Shown here: piece after piece, positions 9,625-18,967 of the stretch
How positions within the stretch are numbered: position 1 is the first letter of the stretch
How the letters are laid out: each line of letters begins with the position of its first letter
Assembly (NCBI GenBank): GCA_036524855.1
Contig: DATDBL010000019.1
Location: 4,311 to 68,310 of the forward strand
From: Aldersonia sp036524855
GTDB taxonomy: Bacteria > Actinomycetota > Actinomycetes > Mycobacteriales > Mycobacteriaceae
Direction: 5' to 3'
DNA length: 64,000 nt
The notes under the pieces: model-generated
The model's database searches: none
Seen by the model: only the letters and a program-made list of their open reading frames with translations
What the model was told of the DNA's origin: nothing
Position numbers and translations under genes: made by a program

Positions 9625-11211
9625 ATGGCCACGGTGAGTGAAGTGACCTATGACCTGTTGCGAGCCCGCGGTCTCACGACCGTGTTCGGCAACCCGGGAT
9701 CGAACGAGCTTCCGTTCCTGTCCGGGATGCCCGACGACTTCCGGTACGTCCTCGGGCTGCACGAGGGCGCCGTGCTGTCGATGGCCGACGGCTACTCGCT
9801 CGTCACGGGCGAGGCGGCCTTCGTCAACCTGCACGCCGCATCCGGATCCGGCAATGCCATGGGCGCGCTGACCAACTCGGTGTACTCGCACAGTCCGCTC
9901 GTGGTGACCGCCGGACAGCAGGTGCGTTCGACGATCGGCCAGGAGGTCATGCTCTCCAACGTCGATGCCGGCTCCCTGATGAAGCCGCTCGTCAAATGGA
10001 GCAGCGAGCCGGCCTGCGCCGAAGACGTGCCTCGCACCATGAGCCAGGCCATCCACACCGCCCTGCAGCCGGGCCGGGGCCCCGTCTACGTGTCCGTGCC
10101 CTACGACGATTGGGCCGCGGAAGCGCCCGCGGAAGCCGCCCGCCTCCTCGATCGCGCGGTGCACAGCGCCGCCGCATTGTCGGGTGAGCGGATCGGGGAC
10201 CTCGTCGAGCTGCTCGAGGGCGCGACGAATCCCGCTCTGGTCCTCGGGCCGGCCGTCGACGCCGATCACGCCAACGCGCACGCCGTTCGGCTCGCCGAGA
10301 AACTGCGAGCGCCGGTGTGGATCGCACCCTCAGCGTCGCGGTGCCCGTTCCCGACCCGTCACCCGAGCTTCCGGGGTGTCCTGCCCGCCGGCGTCGCGGA
10401 TCTGTCGGGCGCGTTGGCCGGCCACGACGTGATCCTCGTCGTCGGGGCACCGGTCTTCCGCTACCACCAGTACGTTCCGGGAAAGTACCTGCCCGACGGT
10501 GCCCGCCTGATCCACATCACCGACGATCCCGGAGAAGCGGCACGCGCCCCGTTCGGGGAAGCGTACGTCGCCCCGATCGCCAACACCCTCGACGTGCTCG
10601 CATCCACCCTCACGCCGAGCGACCGGGCACCGCTCCCTCCCCTGGCGGAGTTTGCGGAGGTCGAGTCGTCCGGGTCGGGGCTCGACCCGGCACAGCTGTT
10701 CGCGCTGCTGCGCACGAACGCCCCCCGCGACGCCATCTACGTCAACGAATCCACCTCGACCGGGAACGCCTTCTGGTCGCAGATGGACCTCTCGCAGCAG
10801 GGTAGCTACTACTTCCCCGCCTCGGGTGGCCTCGGTTTCGGGCTCCCCGCGGCCGTCGGTGCGCAACTGGCCGACCCGCGCCGTCAGGTGATCGGGCTCA
10901 TCGGAGACGGGTCGGCGAACTACGGGATCACCGCGCTGTGGACCGCCGCCCAGTACCGGATTCCGGCGATCATCATCATCCTCAAGAACGGCACCTACGG
11001 TGCGCTGCGCGGCTTTTCGAAGATCCTGAACACCGGGGAAACCCCCGGCTTGGATGTTCCCGGCATCGACTTCGTCCAGATCGCCGAGGGATACGGGGTG
11101 CGCGGCAGCGCCGTCAGCACGGCCGAAGACTTCACCATCGCCTTGAAATCCGCCCTCGCGGCGGGAGAACCGACCCTTATCGAGGTCCAGACGACGTTCC
11201 TTCAGTCGTGA
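9625..11211 (+). CDS. mdlC: Benzoylformate decarboxylase
   Basis: The 528-residue thiamine-diphosphate enzyme decarboxylates benzoylformate to benzaldehyde. It matches the Pseudomonas putida enzyme as I remember it along its whole length, and the catalytic residues fall at the same numbers: Ser26 in NPGSNELPF, Glu47, His70 in VNLHAASG and His281 in FRYHQY. The diphosphate/Mg motif GDGSANYG and the conserved DVPGIDF near the C-terminus are present. A GAGGAGA ribosome site precedes the ATG. The FAD-linked dehydrogenase follows 20 bp later on the same strand, so the two are probably co-transcribed. Confidence 0.93.
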   Translation: MATVSEVTYDLLRARGLTTVFGNPGSNELPFLSGMPDDFRYVLGLHEGAVLSMADGYSLVTGEAAFVNLHAASGSGNAMGALTNSVYSHSPLVVTAGQQVRSTIGQEVMLSNVDAGSLMKPLVKWSSEPACAEDVPRTMSQAIHTALQPGRGPVYVSVPYDDWAAEAPAEAARLLDRAVHSAAALSGERIGDLVELLEGATNPALVLGPAVDADHANAHAVRLAEKLRAPVWIAPSASRCPFPTRHPSFRGVLPAGVADLSGALAGHDVILVVGAPVFRYHQYVPGKYLPDGARLIHITDDPGEAARAPFGEAYVAPIANTLDVLASTLTPSDRAPLPPLAEFAEVESSGSGLDPAQLFALLRTNAPRDAIYVNESTSTGNAFWSQMDLSQQGSYYFPASGGLGFGLPAAVGAQLADPRRQVIGLIGDGSANYGITALWTAAQYRIPAIIIILKNGTYGALRGFSKILNTGETPGLDVPGIDFVQIAEGYGVRGSAVSTAEDFTIALKSALAAGEPTLIEVQTTFLQS

Positions 11212-11231
11212 CGATCGAGCACGGAGCAAGC

Positions 11232-12593
11232 ATGAATCACATCGACCAGCTGAAGGATGTCGTCCCTGCGGACATCGTCGTCACCGATCCCGACCTGATG
11301 GAGGGCTACCGCCGCGACAGCGCGGACCTGGTGCCGGCGGGCAAGCCACTGGCGGTCCTGCGGCCTCGATCCACCGCACACGTCTCCGCGATCATGGCGT
11401 GGGCCAACCGGACGAACACGATCGTCGTGCCGCGCGGTGCGGGCACCGGGTTATCCGGCGGCGCAACCGCGCTCGACGGCTGCGTCGTGGTGAGCATGGA
11501 GCACATGACCACCATCCGCGACTTCGACCAGGCGAACCACACCGTGGTGGTCGAAGCCGGAGTCGTCAACGCGGACGTCGGCCGGGCGGTCGCAGCGGCC
11601 GGGTTGTTCTACCCGCCCGATCCGGGCAGCTTCGAGGTGTCGACCATCGGCGGCAACCTCGCCACCAACGCCGGCGGAATGCGGTGCGTCAAGTACGGGG
11701 TGACCCGCAACTCCGTGCTCGGACTCGAGGTGGTCCTCGCCGACGGCCGCATACTGCACACCGGCGGCCAGACGGTCAAGAACGTCGCGGGCCTCGACCT
11801 GACCCAGCTGTTCATCGGATCCGAAGGCGCGCTGGGCATCATCACCGCCGCGACGTTGCGGCTGCGCCCCACCCCCGCCGCCACTGCGACGTTCGTGGCG
11901 ACCTTCCCCACCCTCGAGGCCGGGGGTCGGGCACTGAACGCGATCTTCGCCAGCGGCGTCACACCGAGCATGCTCGAGCTGATGGACAATGCCACGATCA
12001 ACGCTGTCGAGGACTACCAGCGGATGGACCTCGATCGCGAGGCGGCACTTCTGCTGATCGGCCAGGCCGACGGAACCGACGCCCTCGCCCAGGTCGAGCG
12101 GATGGCCAGGTGTTGCGACGAGGCGGGCGCCGATCTGTCCGTCGCCACCGCCGACCCCGCCGAGTCCGAGATGTTCCTCCAGGCGCGCCGACTCGCCGGA
12201 TGGGCCACGATGGAACAATTCCCGACCGTCATCGAAGACGTCGGAGTGCCCCGCACACGACTCGCCGAACTCCTCACGACCATCGCCGAGATCTCCGCCG
12301 ACACCGGTGTCCGCATCGCCACGGTCGGGCATGCCGGTGACGGCAACGTGCACCCGATGCTGCTCCTGCCGGACCTCAGCGACGACGCCCGCCGCCGCGC
12401 CATGGAGACCGCCGACCGTATCTGCGCCGCGGCCCTCACGCTGGGCGGCACCATCACCGGTGAGCACGGTGTCGGGGAACTCAAACGCGAATGGCTCACC
12501 CACCAACTCGACGACGTCTCACTCGACGTACAGGCGAGCATCAAACGGGCGCTCGACCCGGCCCTGCTGCTCAATCCCGGTCGCGGGTTCTGA
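11232..12593 (+). CDS. FAD-linked 2-hydroxyacid dehydrogenase (GlcD type), probable D-mandelate dehydrogenase
   Basis: The 453-residue protein has a PCMH/VAO-type FAD-binding domain in its first half (PRGAGTGLSGGA, PPDPGSFEVSTIGGNLATNA) and a FAD-oxidase C-terminal domain with GHAGDGNVHP and GEHGVGELK. Members oxidise D-2-hydroxyacids such as glycolate, D-lactate or D-mandelate and pass electrons to a membrane or protein acceptor. It is a different fold from the FMN-dependent L-mandelate dehydrogenase MdlB. Position directly after benzoylformate decarboxylase makes mandelate to benzoylformate the likely reaction. Glycolate or lactate cannot be excluded. Confidence 0.8.
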   Translation: MNHIDQLKDVVPADIVVTDPDLMEGYRRDSADLVPAGKPLAVLRPRSTAHVSAIMAWANRTNTIVVPRGAGTGLSGGATALDGCVVVSMEHMTTIRDFDQANHTVVVEAGVVNADVGRAVAAAGLFYPPDPGSFEVSTIGGNLATNAGGMRCVKYGVTRNSVLGLEVVLADGRILHTGGQTVKNVAGLDLTQLFIGSEGALGIITAATLRLRPTPAATATFVATFPTLEAGGRALNAIFASGVTPSMLELMDNATINAVEDYQRMDLDREAALLLIGQADGTDALAQVERMARCCDEAGADLSVATADPAESEMFLQARRLAGWATMEQFPTVIEDVGVPRTRLAELLTTIAEISADTGVRIATVGHAGDGNVHPMLLLPDLSDDARRRAMETADRICAAALTLGGTITGEHGVGELKREWLTHQLDDVSLDVQASIKRALDPALLLNPGRGF

Positions 12594-12715
12594 GACGAAC
12601 GCCACCAGGCGACGGATTCGCCTCGTCCGAGCACGACCGGACGTCCACTCCATCCACCCGAGAATGTCTCGGACCTCCACTAGCTGGGCTCCGCGGGGGT
12701 GGGTCGCGTCGTGGG

Positions 12716-13942
12716 TCAGCTGGCGACCGCGACGCAGGGTGCGTCGAGGCGGTCCTCGTCGTAGGCCTCCGCGGTGTGGTCGAGCCAGCCGAGGATGGCG
12801 TCGGTGTGTTGCCCCAATGTCGGTGGGGCGTCGTGCTGGCGGCGCAGTTGCGAGCGGCCGTCGGCGGACTCGAACCGAAGCGACGGCCCGGGCAGCTGGA
12901 CCCGGCCCACGGCGGCATGCTCCACGTCGATGAGCAGGCCCTGGCTGCGGGTCTGCTCCCAGTCGTAGACCTCGTCGATGGTGCGTATGGCGCCCGCGGG
13001 AACACCGGCGGATTCGAGTTCGGCGAGGATGTCGGCGCGGTCACGACCACTGAACTCGGCCTCGATCGCCGCGACGAGTTCGGCGCGGCGCGCGACCCGG
13101 TCGCGGTTGACCGCGAACCGCGGATCGTCGGCCACCAGGCCCGCGATCTGGGCGAAGCGTCGCCAGATCGACTCGCTGCCGACGGCGATCTGCACGTGCC
13201 CGTCGCGGCAGCGGAAGCTGCCGTAGGGGGCGATCTGCGGGTGGTGGTTGCCGGTCGGTGCCGCGACCTGCCCGCCCACGGTCCACTTGGTGCCCTGGAA
13301 GGTGTGCGCGCTGACCGCGGCGGCGAGCAGCGAGGTGCGCACGACGACACCGCGGCCGCTGCGTTCGCGCCCCGCCAGCGCCGCCGACACCCCGGCCGCG
13401 CCGTGCACGCCGGCGAGCACGTCGGCGATCGGCACACCGATGCGGGTCGGCCCGTCCTCGGGGGTGCCGGTCAGCGACATCAGACCCGCTTCGCCCTGGG
13501 CGATCTGGTCGTAGCCGGCGCGGCTGCCCTCGGGCCCGTCGTGGCCGAATCCGGTGATCGACAACAGCACCAGCCGCAGGTTGAGCGTGTCGAGCACCTC
13601 GGGGGAGAAGCCCAACCGGTCCAGGGTGCGGGGGCGGAAGTTCTCGATCAGCACGTCGGCGCGGCGCACCAGCCGGGCCAGCACGTCGCGGCCGTGCGCG
13701 GACTTGAGGTCCAGCTCGATGGATTCCTTGTTCCGGTTCGCCGACATGAAGTACGACGAGTGCGCATCCTCGGACGGGCCCACGAACGGCGGACCCCAGC
13801 TGCGGGAGTCGTCCCCGTGGCCCGGTGTTTCGATCTTGATCACCCGGGCACCGAGGTCCCCGAGCATCATCGCGGCGATCGGACCCGCCAGTGCCCGCGA
13901 CAGGTCGAGCACCACGACATCGTTCAACGGTCCCACCGTCAT
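12716..13942 (-). CDS. Class III CoA-transferase (CaiB/BaiF family)
   Basis: The 408-residue protein has the family hallmarks: an N-terminal VLDLSRALAGP, GARVIKIE with the site that contacts CoA, the catalytic-aspartate region ANRNKESIELDLKS, and RIGVPIADVLAG. These enzymes move CoA between acids by an aspartyl-CoA thioester. The start at 13942 follows an AAAGGA ribosome site; an in-frame ATG 24 codons upstream is less likely. It is the last gene of the minus-strand series in a catabolic island and probably activates the island's acid substrate or product. That acid is unknown. Confidence 0.85.
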   Translation of the reverse strand: MTVGPLNDVVVLDLSRALAGPIAAMMLGDLGARVIKIETPGHGDDSRSWGPPFVGPSEDAHSSYFMSANRNKESIELDLKSAHGRDVLARLVRRADVLIENFRPRTLDRLGFSPEVLDTLNLRLVLLSITGFGHDGPEGSRAGYDQIAQGEAGLMSLTGTPEDGPTRIGVPIADVLAGVHGAAGVSAALAGRERSGRGVVVRTSLLAAAVSAHTFQGTKWTVGGQVAAPTGNHHPQIAPYGSFRCRDGHVQIAVGSESIWRRFAQIAGLVADDPRFAVNRDRVARRAELVAAIEAEFSGRDRADILAELESAGVPAGAIRTIDEVYDWEQTRSQGLLIDVEHAAVGRVQLPGPSLRFESADGRSQLRRQHDAPPTLGQHTDAILGWLDHTAEAYDEDRLDAPCVAVAS

Positions 13943-14003
13943 CGTTGGATCCTTTCGTCCCAGCGTTGCGGCGTGCACCACGCCGCCCGCTGTATGTGTT
14001 TCG

Positions 14004-15014
14004 TTATTTGGCAAAACTGTGGTCAGTGGTTCTCGGTGCGCGGTCAGCTCTGTTGCGCCCTACCACGTCGACGAGCAGCTTGCCCGCGAGCGAGCGGGAG
14101 GCCTGATCCTGCTGGGCCCGCGCGACCTGCGCCAGGGGGTAGCGGCCGGCGATCGTGGTGGCGATCGCGCCCTCGCCTACCCAGCCGAACACGTCCTCGG
14201 CGCGCGCGGCCAGCTCACCCGGTCGGGCGGTGAAGTGCGCGACCGAGGGGCGGGTGACGGTGAGGGACTTGGCGGCCAGCGCGGCGAACTCGATCGCCGG
14301 CGGCGGGCCGCTGGCCGCGCCGATGACCACGAGCGTGCCGCGCACGGCGAGGCTCTGCAGATCCTCGGCGACGGTGTCCGCACCGACGCCGTCGTAAATC
14401 ACGTCGACGCCGCGGCCCTCGGTGATCTCCTCGACCGCCGCGGCGAAGTTCTCGTAGCCGATCGCGTGGTCGGCGCCGCTGTCCACCGCGATGCGCCGCT
14501 TCTCCGGGGTGGAGGCGGTGGCGATGACGGTGGCGCCCAAGTGGTGGGCGAGCTGGGTCAGCAGCCGGCCCACACCGCCCGCGGCCGAATGCACCAGGAC
14601 AGTGGAGTCCTTGCCGATCGCGTACGCGCTCGTGGCCAGGTAGTGCGCCGCGAGGCCCTGCATGAGCAGCGCCACCGCGTCGTCGGTGCCGATGTCGTCG
14701 GAAATCGCGACGACCCTCGCCTCGTCCAGGACGATCGTCTCGGCGAAGCTGCGCTGCCCGACGGGCCAGCCCACCCGGCGGCCGACCCACTCGGGATCGA
14801 CACCGGGACCGACCTTGCCGACCCGCCCGACACCCTCCACACCGGCGACGAACGGCGCCGGCAGCGCCCCGTTGCGCTGGTAGATGTCGAGGTAGTTGGC
14901 GCCGGCGGTCTGCACCGCGATCTGCAGCTGGCCTGCCGCGGGTTCGGGTGCGTCGATCTCGGTGAGGACGAGCTTGTCGGGCCCGCCGTTCTCGTTGACA
15001 ACGACGGCTTTCAT
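14004..15014 (-). CDS. NADPH:quinone oxidoreductase-like medium-chain dehydrogenase
   Basis: The 336-residue MDR-superfamily protein has an N-terminal GroES-like domain (KAVVVNENGGPDKL) and a Rossmann domain with VLVHSAAGGVGRL. The structural-zinc cysteines of alcohol dehydrogenases are absent, which places it with the quinone oxidoreductase/crotonyl-CoA reductase branch. It ends 61 bp before the CoA-transferase start and shares its strand, so they are probably co-transcribed. A copy of the island's TGCA-N4-TGCA palindrome lies about 160 bp upstream. Its substrate is not known. Confidence 0.82.
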   Translation of the reverse strand: MKAVVVNENGGPDKLVLTEIDAPEPAAGQLQIAVQTAGANYLDIYQRNGALPAPFVAGVEGVGRVGKVGPGVDPEWVGRRVGWPVGQRSFAETIVLDEARVVAISDDIGTDDAVALLMQGLAAHYLATSAYAIGKDSTVLVHSAAGGVGRLLTQLAHHLGATVIATASTPEKRRIAVDSGADHAIGYENFAAAVEEITEGRGVDVIYDGVGADTVAEDLQSLAVRGTLVVIGAASGPPPAIEFAALAAKSLTVTRPSVAHFTARPGELAARAEDVFGWVGEGAIATTIAGRYPLAQVARAQQDQASRSLAGKLLVDVVGRNRADRAPRTTDHSFAK

Positions 15015-15175
15015 GACGGCCTTTCGGTGGTGACGGTCCCGAAGCCGCGCTCCGAGAAGACTACGGATGTTGAAAAAGCGCCTGCGCGAACCGTTTCCCG
15101 CTCACTCGTTCACCCACGTCCCAGTATCGGCGGCGGGTGGTGGTGGCGGCAACCGACAATGCCGCGAAACGGTGG

Positions 15176-15187
15176 TGCAGAAGTGCA
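15176..15187. promoter_or_regulatory. TGCA-N4-TGCA site, third copy of the candidate LysR operator
   Basis: TGCAGAAGTGCA lies in the 189-bp gap upstream of the quinone oxidoreductase/CoA-transferase pair. It shares both TGCA half-sites and spacing with the copies at 17900 and 18965, and the wider GGTGCA...TGCA(A)CC context is also similar. Its four-base centre is not palindromic, unlike the other two. Confidence 0.5.
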
Positions 15188-15203
15188 ACCCCGGGGACGG
15201 TCG

Positions 15204-16127
15204 TCAGGGTCGGTGCGCCGCGGCGGCGGTGCGTTCGCCGAGCCGCCCGGCCAGTGCGGGCAACAGTGCGGTGCAGTCGTATCCGCCGGCGCCGTCCTCG
15301 ACCATCCGGGTGTAGAGGGTGTGCACGGCGCGGGCGGTGTCGAGGCTGGTGTCGGTACCGGCACCGGCCTGCAGGGCGAGCGAGAGGTCCTTGAGCAGCA
15401 GCGTGCTGGTGAACCCGGGCGCGTAGTCGTGCGAGCTGGGTGCCGCGGCGACCACCCCGGGTGCGGGATACCATTCGCGCAGCGCGAAGTTCTCCCCGCT
15501 GGAGCTGACAGCGATGTCGTAGAACACGTCCGGGGCCAGGTCGAGCCGCTCGGCGAGCAGCAGGCCCTCACAGGTCGCGGCCAGGCAGATGCCGAAGATC
15601 ATGTTGTTGACGATCTTGGCGGCCTGCCCGGTGCCGCCGGCGCCGGTGTGCACGATCTTGGCGGCCATCGGCTCCACGAACACTTTGGCCCGCGCGTAGT
15701 CCTCGTCGGTGCCGCCGATCATGAACGTCAGTGTGCCCGCCGCCGCCTTGCCCACCCCTCCGGAGACGGGGGCGTCGACGAAGCGCAGGCCCCGCGCCGC
15801 GGCGAGCACGTGGAACTCCTTGGCGCTGTCGACGTCGATGGTGGAGGAGTCCAGGAACAGGGTGTGCGCCGACGCGCGGGCGAACAGCCCGTCCGGGCCG
15901 GTGAGCAGCTCGCGCACGTGCGCCCCGGTCGGCAGCATCGTGATCACCGCGTCGGCGTGCTCGGCGGCCTCGACCGCCGTGGAGTGGATCCGGATTCCGG
16001 CGAGTTCGGCTTCGGCCGCCGCCACCGGGTTGAGTTCCACGCCGCGTACGTCGTGGCCCGCGCCTGCCAGCCGCTGGGCCATCGGCAGGCCCATCTTGCC
16101 CAACCCGATGAATGCGATCACCGACAT
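15204..16127 (-). CDS. 3-hydroxyisobutyrate dehydrogenase-like beta-hydroxyacid dehydrogenase
   Basis: The 307-residue protein starts with the Rossmann fingerprint FIGLGKMGLPMA, has the substrate motif APVSGGVGKA at about 118 and the catalytic lysine in GTGQAAKIVNNM at about 167. The family oxidises beta-hydroxyacids to semialdehydes with NAD(P)+. It follows the aldehyde dehydrogenase by 90 bp on the same strand, so hydroxyacid to semialdehyde to acid is the natural reading. Whether the substrate is 3-hydroxyisobutyrate, as in valine breakdown, or another C4-C6 hydroxyacid cannot be decided here. Confidence 0.85.
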   Translation of the reverse strand: MSVIAFIGLGKMGLPMAQRLAGAGHDVRGVELNPVAAAEAELAGIRIHSTAVEAAEHADAVITMLPTGAHVRELLTGPDGLFARASAHTLFLDSSTIDVDSAKEFHVLAAARGLRFVDAPVSGGVGKAAAGTLTFMIGGTDEDYARAKVFVEPMAAKIVHTGAGGTGQAAKIVNNMIFGICLAATCEGLLLAERLDLAPDVFYDIAVSSSGENFALREWYPAPGVVAAAPSSHDYAPGFTSTLLLKDLSLALQAGAGTDTSLDTARAVHTLYTRMVEDGAGGYDCTALLPALAGRLGERTAAAAHRP

Positions 16128-16217
16128 GTTGTTGCTCCCTTGGTATTTGCGTTTCGGCTCGGCACGCCGGGGGTGGGTGCCGAAAAGTCGTGCTGTTCGT
16201 GCGTGTGCCGCGGCGGG

Positions 16218-17720
16218 CTAGGCGCCGGGTATGCGGATGTTGATCTGTTTGGTTTGGGTGAAGCCGGCGATCATGCCTTCCAGCGAGGCTTCCCGGCCGA
16301 CGCCGCTCTGCTTGTAGCCGCCGTAGGACTGACCGACCATCTGCCCGCCGCCCTGGTTGACCTGCACCCACCCGGTCTCGAGCGCGTGCGCGGTCCGCAA
16401 CGCGCGCGACAGGTCGTGGGTCCACAGGTACGCGGCCAGCCCGTAGTGCGAGTCGTTGGCCATCGCGATCACCTCGGCTTCCTCGCGCCACGGGATGACC
16501 ACCACGACCGGGCCGAAGATCTCCTCCCGCGCGAGCCGCCAAGTGTTGTCGGCGCCGGCGAACACGGTCGGACCCAGGTAGTAGCCGTCGCTGCGGCCGA
16601 TCGCCTGCGCCGACCCGTCGAGGGCGACGCTGATGCCCGGTGCGCGCAGCCCGTCCTCGACGAAGGAGTTCACCGACGCGAACTGCTTGTCGTTGATGAT
16701 CGCGCCGATGTCGGTGGCCTCGTCGAGGGGGTTACCCACCACCTGCTCGCCCAGGGTCGCGACGAGCCGGGTGAGCACGTCGTCGTAGACGTCCTCGTGC
16801 AGGAACAGCCGCGACCCGGCGGTGCAGCTCTGCCCTTGGCGGTGTACCCGCGTGGACAGCAGCAGATTGGCGATCAGATCGTCGTCCTCGACGGCGTCGG
16901 GAAACACGATGGACGGGTTCTTGCCACCGAGTTCCAGCGACACGTGCGCCAGGCGTTCGCCGGCCTCGCGGGCGACGTGGCGGCCCACCTCGGTCGAGCC
17001 GGTGAAGGACACCTTGTCCACGCCGGGGTGGCGGACCAGGCGTTCACCGGCCACCGATCCGCGTCCGGTGATCACGTTGAGCACCCCCGCGGGCAGGTGT
17101 TCGGCGCAGATCTCGGCCAGCAGCAGCAGGCTCAGCGGCGCCGCCTCGGCGGCCTTGACCACGACGGTGTTGCCCGCGGCCAGCGCGGCGGGCAGCTTGA
17201 ATCCCGCGATCATCAGCGGGGAGTTCCACGGCAGGATCGCGCCGACCACCCCGAGCGGCTCGAGCCGGGTGTACTGCAGTTGCTCATCGCCGGCGGGCAG
17301 CACGGTGCCCTTGGTTTCCCCGGCGATTCCGGCGAAGTAGCGGAACAAGTTCGCCAGCGTCGCCGCCTCGGGGCGGGCCTGGGTGCGGATCGCGTTGCCG
17401 GTGTCGAGGGCGGTCAGCGCGGCGAGGTCCTCGATGCGGGCCTCGATCGCGTCCGCGACGGCGCCCAGTGCCCGCTGCCGGCCGGTGAAGTGCCGGGCCC
17501 GCCACGCGGGGAACGCGGCCCGCGCCGCCGCGACGGCGCGATCGACGTCGCCCTCGTCCGCGGCCGGCACCCGGCCGATGACGTGACCACGCAGGATCGG
17601 TGTCGTGACCTCGCTCCAGCGCCCGCTCGCCGCCGCCACCCACCGGCCGTCGATGAACATGGGGTAGTCCCGGGCGGGCGGGATACCCAGGGTCTGCGGG
17701 GACAACTCGACAACGGTCAT
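16218..17720 (-). CDS. NAD(P)+-dependent aldehyde dehydrogenase
   Basis: A 500-residue enzyme of normal family length. PWNSP replaces the usual PWNFP; FTGSTEVG (239-246), Glu263 in LELGGKN and Cys299 in GQSCTAGS complete the active site. It is a hydrolytic aldehyde dehydrogenase, not the CoA-acylating MmsA type. As first gene of the minus-strand series and divergent from the LysR gene, it would oxidise the semialdehyde made by the downstream hydroxyacid dehydrogenase. The natural substrate is unknown. Confidence 0.87.
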   Translation of the reverse strand: MTVVELSPQTLGIPPARDYPMFIDGRWVAAASGRWSEVTTPILRGHVIGRVPAADEGDVDRAVAAARAAFPAWRARHFTGRQRALGAVADAIEARIEDLAALTALDTGNAIRTQARPEAATLANLFRYFAGIAGETKGTVLPAGDEQLQYTRLEPLGVVGAILPWNSPLMIAGFKLPAALAAGNTVVVKAAEAAPLSLLLLAEICAEHLPAGVLNVITGRGSVAGERLVRHPGVDKVSFTGSTEVGRHVAREAGERLAHVSLELGGKNPSIVFPDAVEDDDLIANLLLSTRVHRQGQSCTAGSRLFLHEDVYDDVLTRLVATLGEQVVGNPLDEATDIGAIINDKQFASVNSFVEDGLRAPGISVALDGSAQAIGRSDGYYLGPTVFAGADNTWRLAREEIFGPVVVVIPWREEAEVIAMANDSHYGLAAYLWTHDLSRALRTAHALETGWVQVNQGGGQMVGQSYGGYKQSGVGREASLEGMIAGFTQTKQINIRIPGA

Positions 17721-17899
17721 GACAGTGACTCCTCCGTCTCAATGGGATACGCTGCGCGGCAATCGGTTCCGCCTCGCCCCCCAGGGGTCGTCGGCGGCGG
17801 CGCGTACGCCTCGGCCGGTGATTCGCGCGGCCGTTTGGCTGTCTCCACGATGCGGCGTGGCGCACGGTGGCGTCAATCCTCAGCATCACGCCGCCCATG

Positions 17900-17911
17900 T
17901 GCAGAACTGCA
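17900..17911. promoter_or_regulatory. TGCA-N4-TGCA palindrome, candidate LysR operator (copy 1)
   Basis: TGCAGAACTGCA, part of the 16-bp dyad TGTGCAG-AA-CTGCACA (17898-17913), sits in the divergent promoter region between the aldehyde dehydrogenase and LysR genes, 22 bp before the LysR start. This is the classic place for LysR autoregulation and target activation. The T-N11-A spacing usual for LysR sites is compatible. Confidence 0.6.
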
Positions 17912-17934
17912 CACGCCGGGTAGAGTCCACCGGT

Positions 17935-18921
17935 ATGGTCGCCGGCGTGTCGACACCGCACCCGGGACGAACATCGGCCCGGGGCGGGTCCGGGGACGCC
18001 CGCGCCGCGATCGATCTGCGGCAGGTCCGGGCCGACGACTTCCGGTATCTGAGCGCCATCGCCCGCACCGGCACCCGCCGCTCGGCCGCACTGGACCTCG
18101 GGGTCGATCACACCACGGTGTCGCGGCGCATCCACGCCCTGGAGAAGACGCTCGACGTGCGGCTGATCGAACGCGGCGCGGTCGGGTGGGAACTGACCGA
18201 CATCGGCCGCGCCGTCGCCGAGCGGGCCCGCGCGATCGAGGAATCCCTGCAACAGGCCGTCGACGCCGCGGTCGGCAACCCCGGCGGCTCGCTGCGCGGG
18301 CGGGTGCGGGTCACCGCCCCGGACGGGTTCGGCACCCTGTTCGTGACGCCCGCGCTGGCCCGGCTGCGGCTGCACCACCCGGACCTGTCGGTGGAGCTGC
18401 TGACCGCGACCCGGCAGATGAACCTGCAGCAATCCGGGTTCGACGTGGCGATCGCGGTCGGCACCCCGGTCAACAGCCGCCTCGTCACCGAAACGATCGG
18501 CACCTACTCGATGGGCATCTACGCCACCCAGGAGTATCTCGACCGGTACGGCACACCCGGATCGGTCCGCGAGGTCCGCGACCACCCGATCATCTTCTTC
18601 GTCGACTCGCTGCTGCAGGTCGGCGACCTCGACCTGGACCGCCACCTGCCCGGTGCCACCGCGAAATTCATGTCCACCGGCATCTTCGCTCACGTCGAAG
18701 CCACCCGCGCGGGCGGGGGAATCGGGTTGCTGCCCGCGTTCATGGCATGCCGGCACCCCGAGCTGATCCGGCTGCTGCCCCGCGAGGTCGACGTGCACCT
18801 GAGCTTCTCCCTGGCCGCGCGCCGGGAGAACCTCACGAACCCGACCGTGCGCGCGGTCCGCGACGCCGTCCACGCCGAAGCCGCCCGCCGCCGCACCGAA
18901 CTGCTACCCCCCGTCAGCTAG
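17935..18921 (+). CDS. LysR family transcriptional regulator
   Basis: The ATG at 17935 gives 328 residues. After a 20-residue leader, DDFRYLSAIARTGTRRSAAL and LGVDHTTVSRRIHALEKTL form the winged helix-turn-helix at about 32-75, followed by the periplasmic-binding-like effector domain. It lies between the divergent catabolic genes and the MHS transporter and is flanked on both sides by copies of the same palindrome, so it very probably controls the island. The serine-rich recognition helix of many LysR proteins is here HTTVSRR. The inducer is unknown. Confidence 0.88.
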   Translation: MVAGVSTPHPGRTSARGGSGDARAAIDLRQVRADDFRYLSAIARTGTRRSAALDLGVDHTTVSRRIHALEKTLDVRLIERGAVGWELTDIGRAVAERARAIEESLQQAVDAAVGNPGGSLRGRVRVTAPDGFGTLFVTPALARLRLHHPDLSVELLTATRQMNLQQSGFDVAIAVGTPVNSRLVTETIGTYSMGIYATQEYLDRYGTPGSVREVRDHPIIFFVDSLLQVGDLDLDRHLPGATAKFMSTGIFAHVEATRAGGGIGLLPAFMACRHPELIRLLPREVDVHLSFSLAARRENLTNPTVRAVRDAVHAEAARRRTELLPPVS

Positions 18922-18967
18922 CACCACGGCCGCACCCGCTGGCCCCGCCCAGCGGGTGCGGTGGTGC
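18921..18967. terminator. Strong GC-rich hairpin after the LysR gene, likely terminator
   Basis: The arm CCGCACCCGCTGG (18930-18942) pairs perfectly with CCAGCGGGTGCGG (18949-18961) around a 6-base loop. Outer bases GCACCAC (18921-18927) and GTGGTGC (18961-18967) extend the stem with a bulge. It starts at the LysR stop codon. There is no T-run, as is common in actinobacterial terminators. Its right foot overlaps the operator-like palindrome at 18965. Confidence 0.6.

Noticed and set aside
16218..17720. Methylmalonate-semialdehyde dehydrogenase (MmsA), suggested by the adjacent 3-hydroxyisobutyrate dehydrogenase-like gene
   Set aside because: The sequence around Glu263 and Cys299 is that of hydrolytic aldehyde dehydrogenases and MmsA-type features are not seen.
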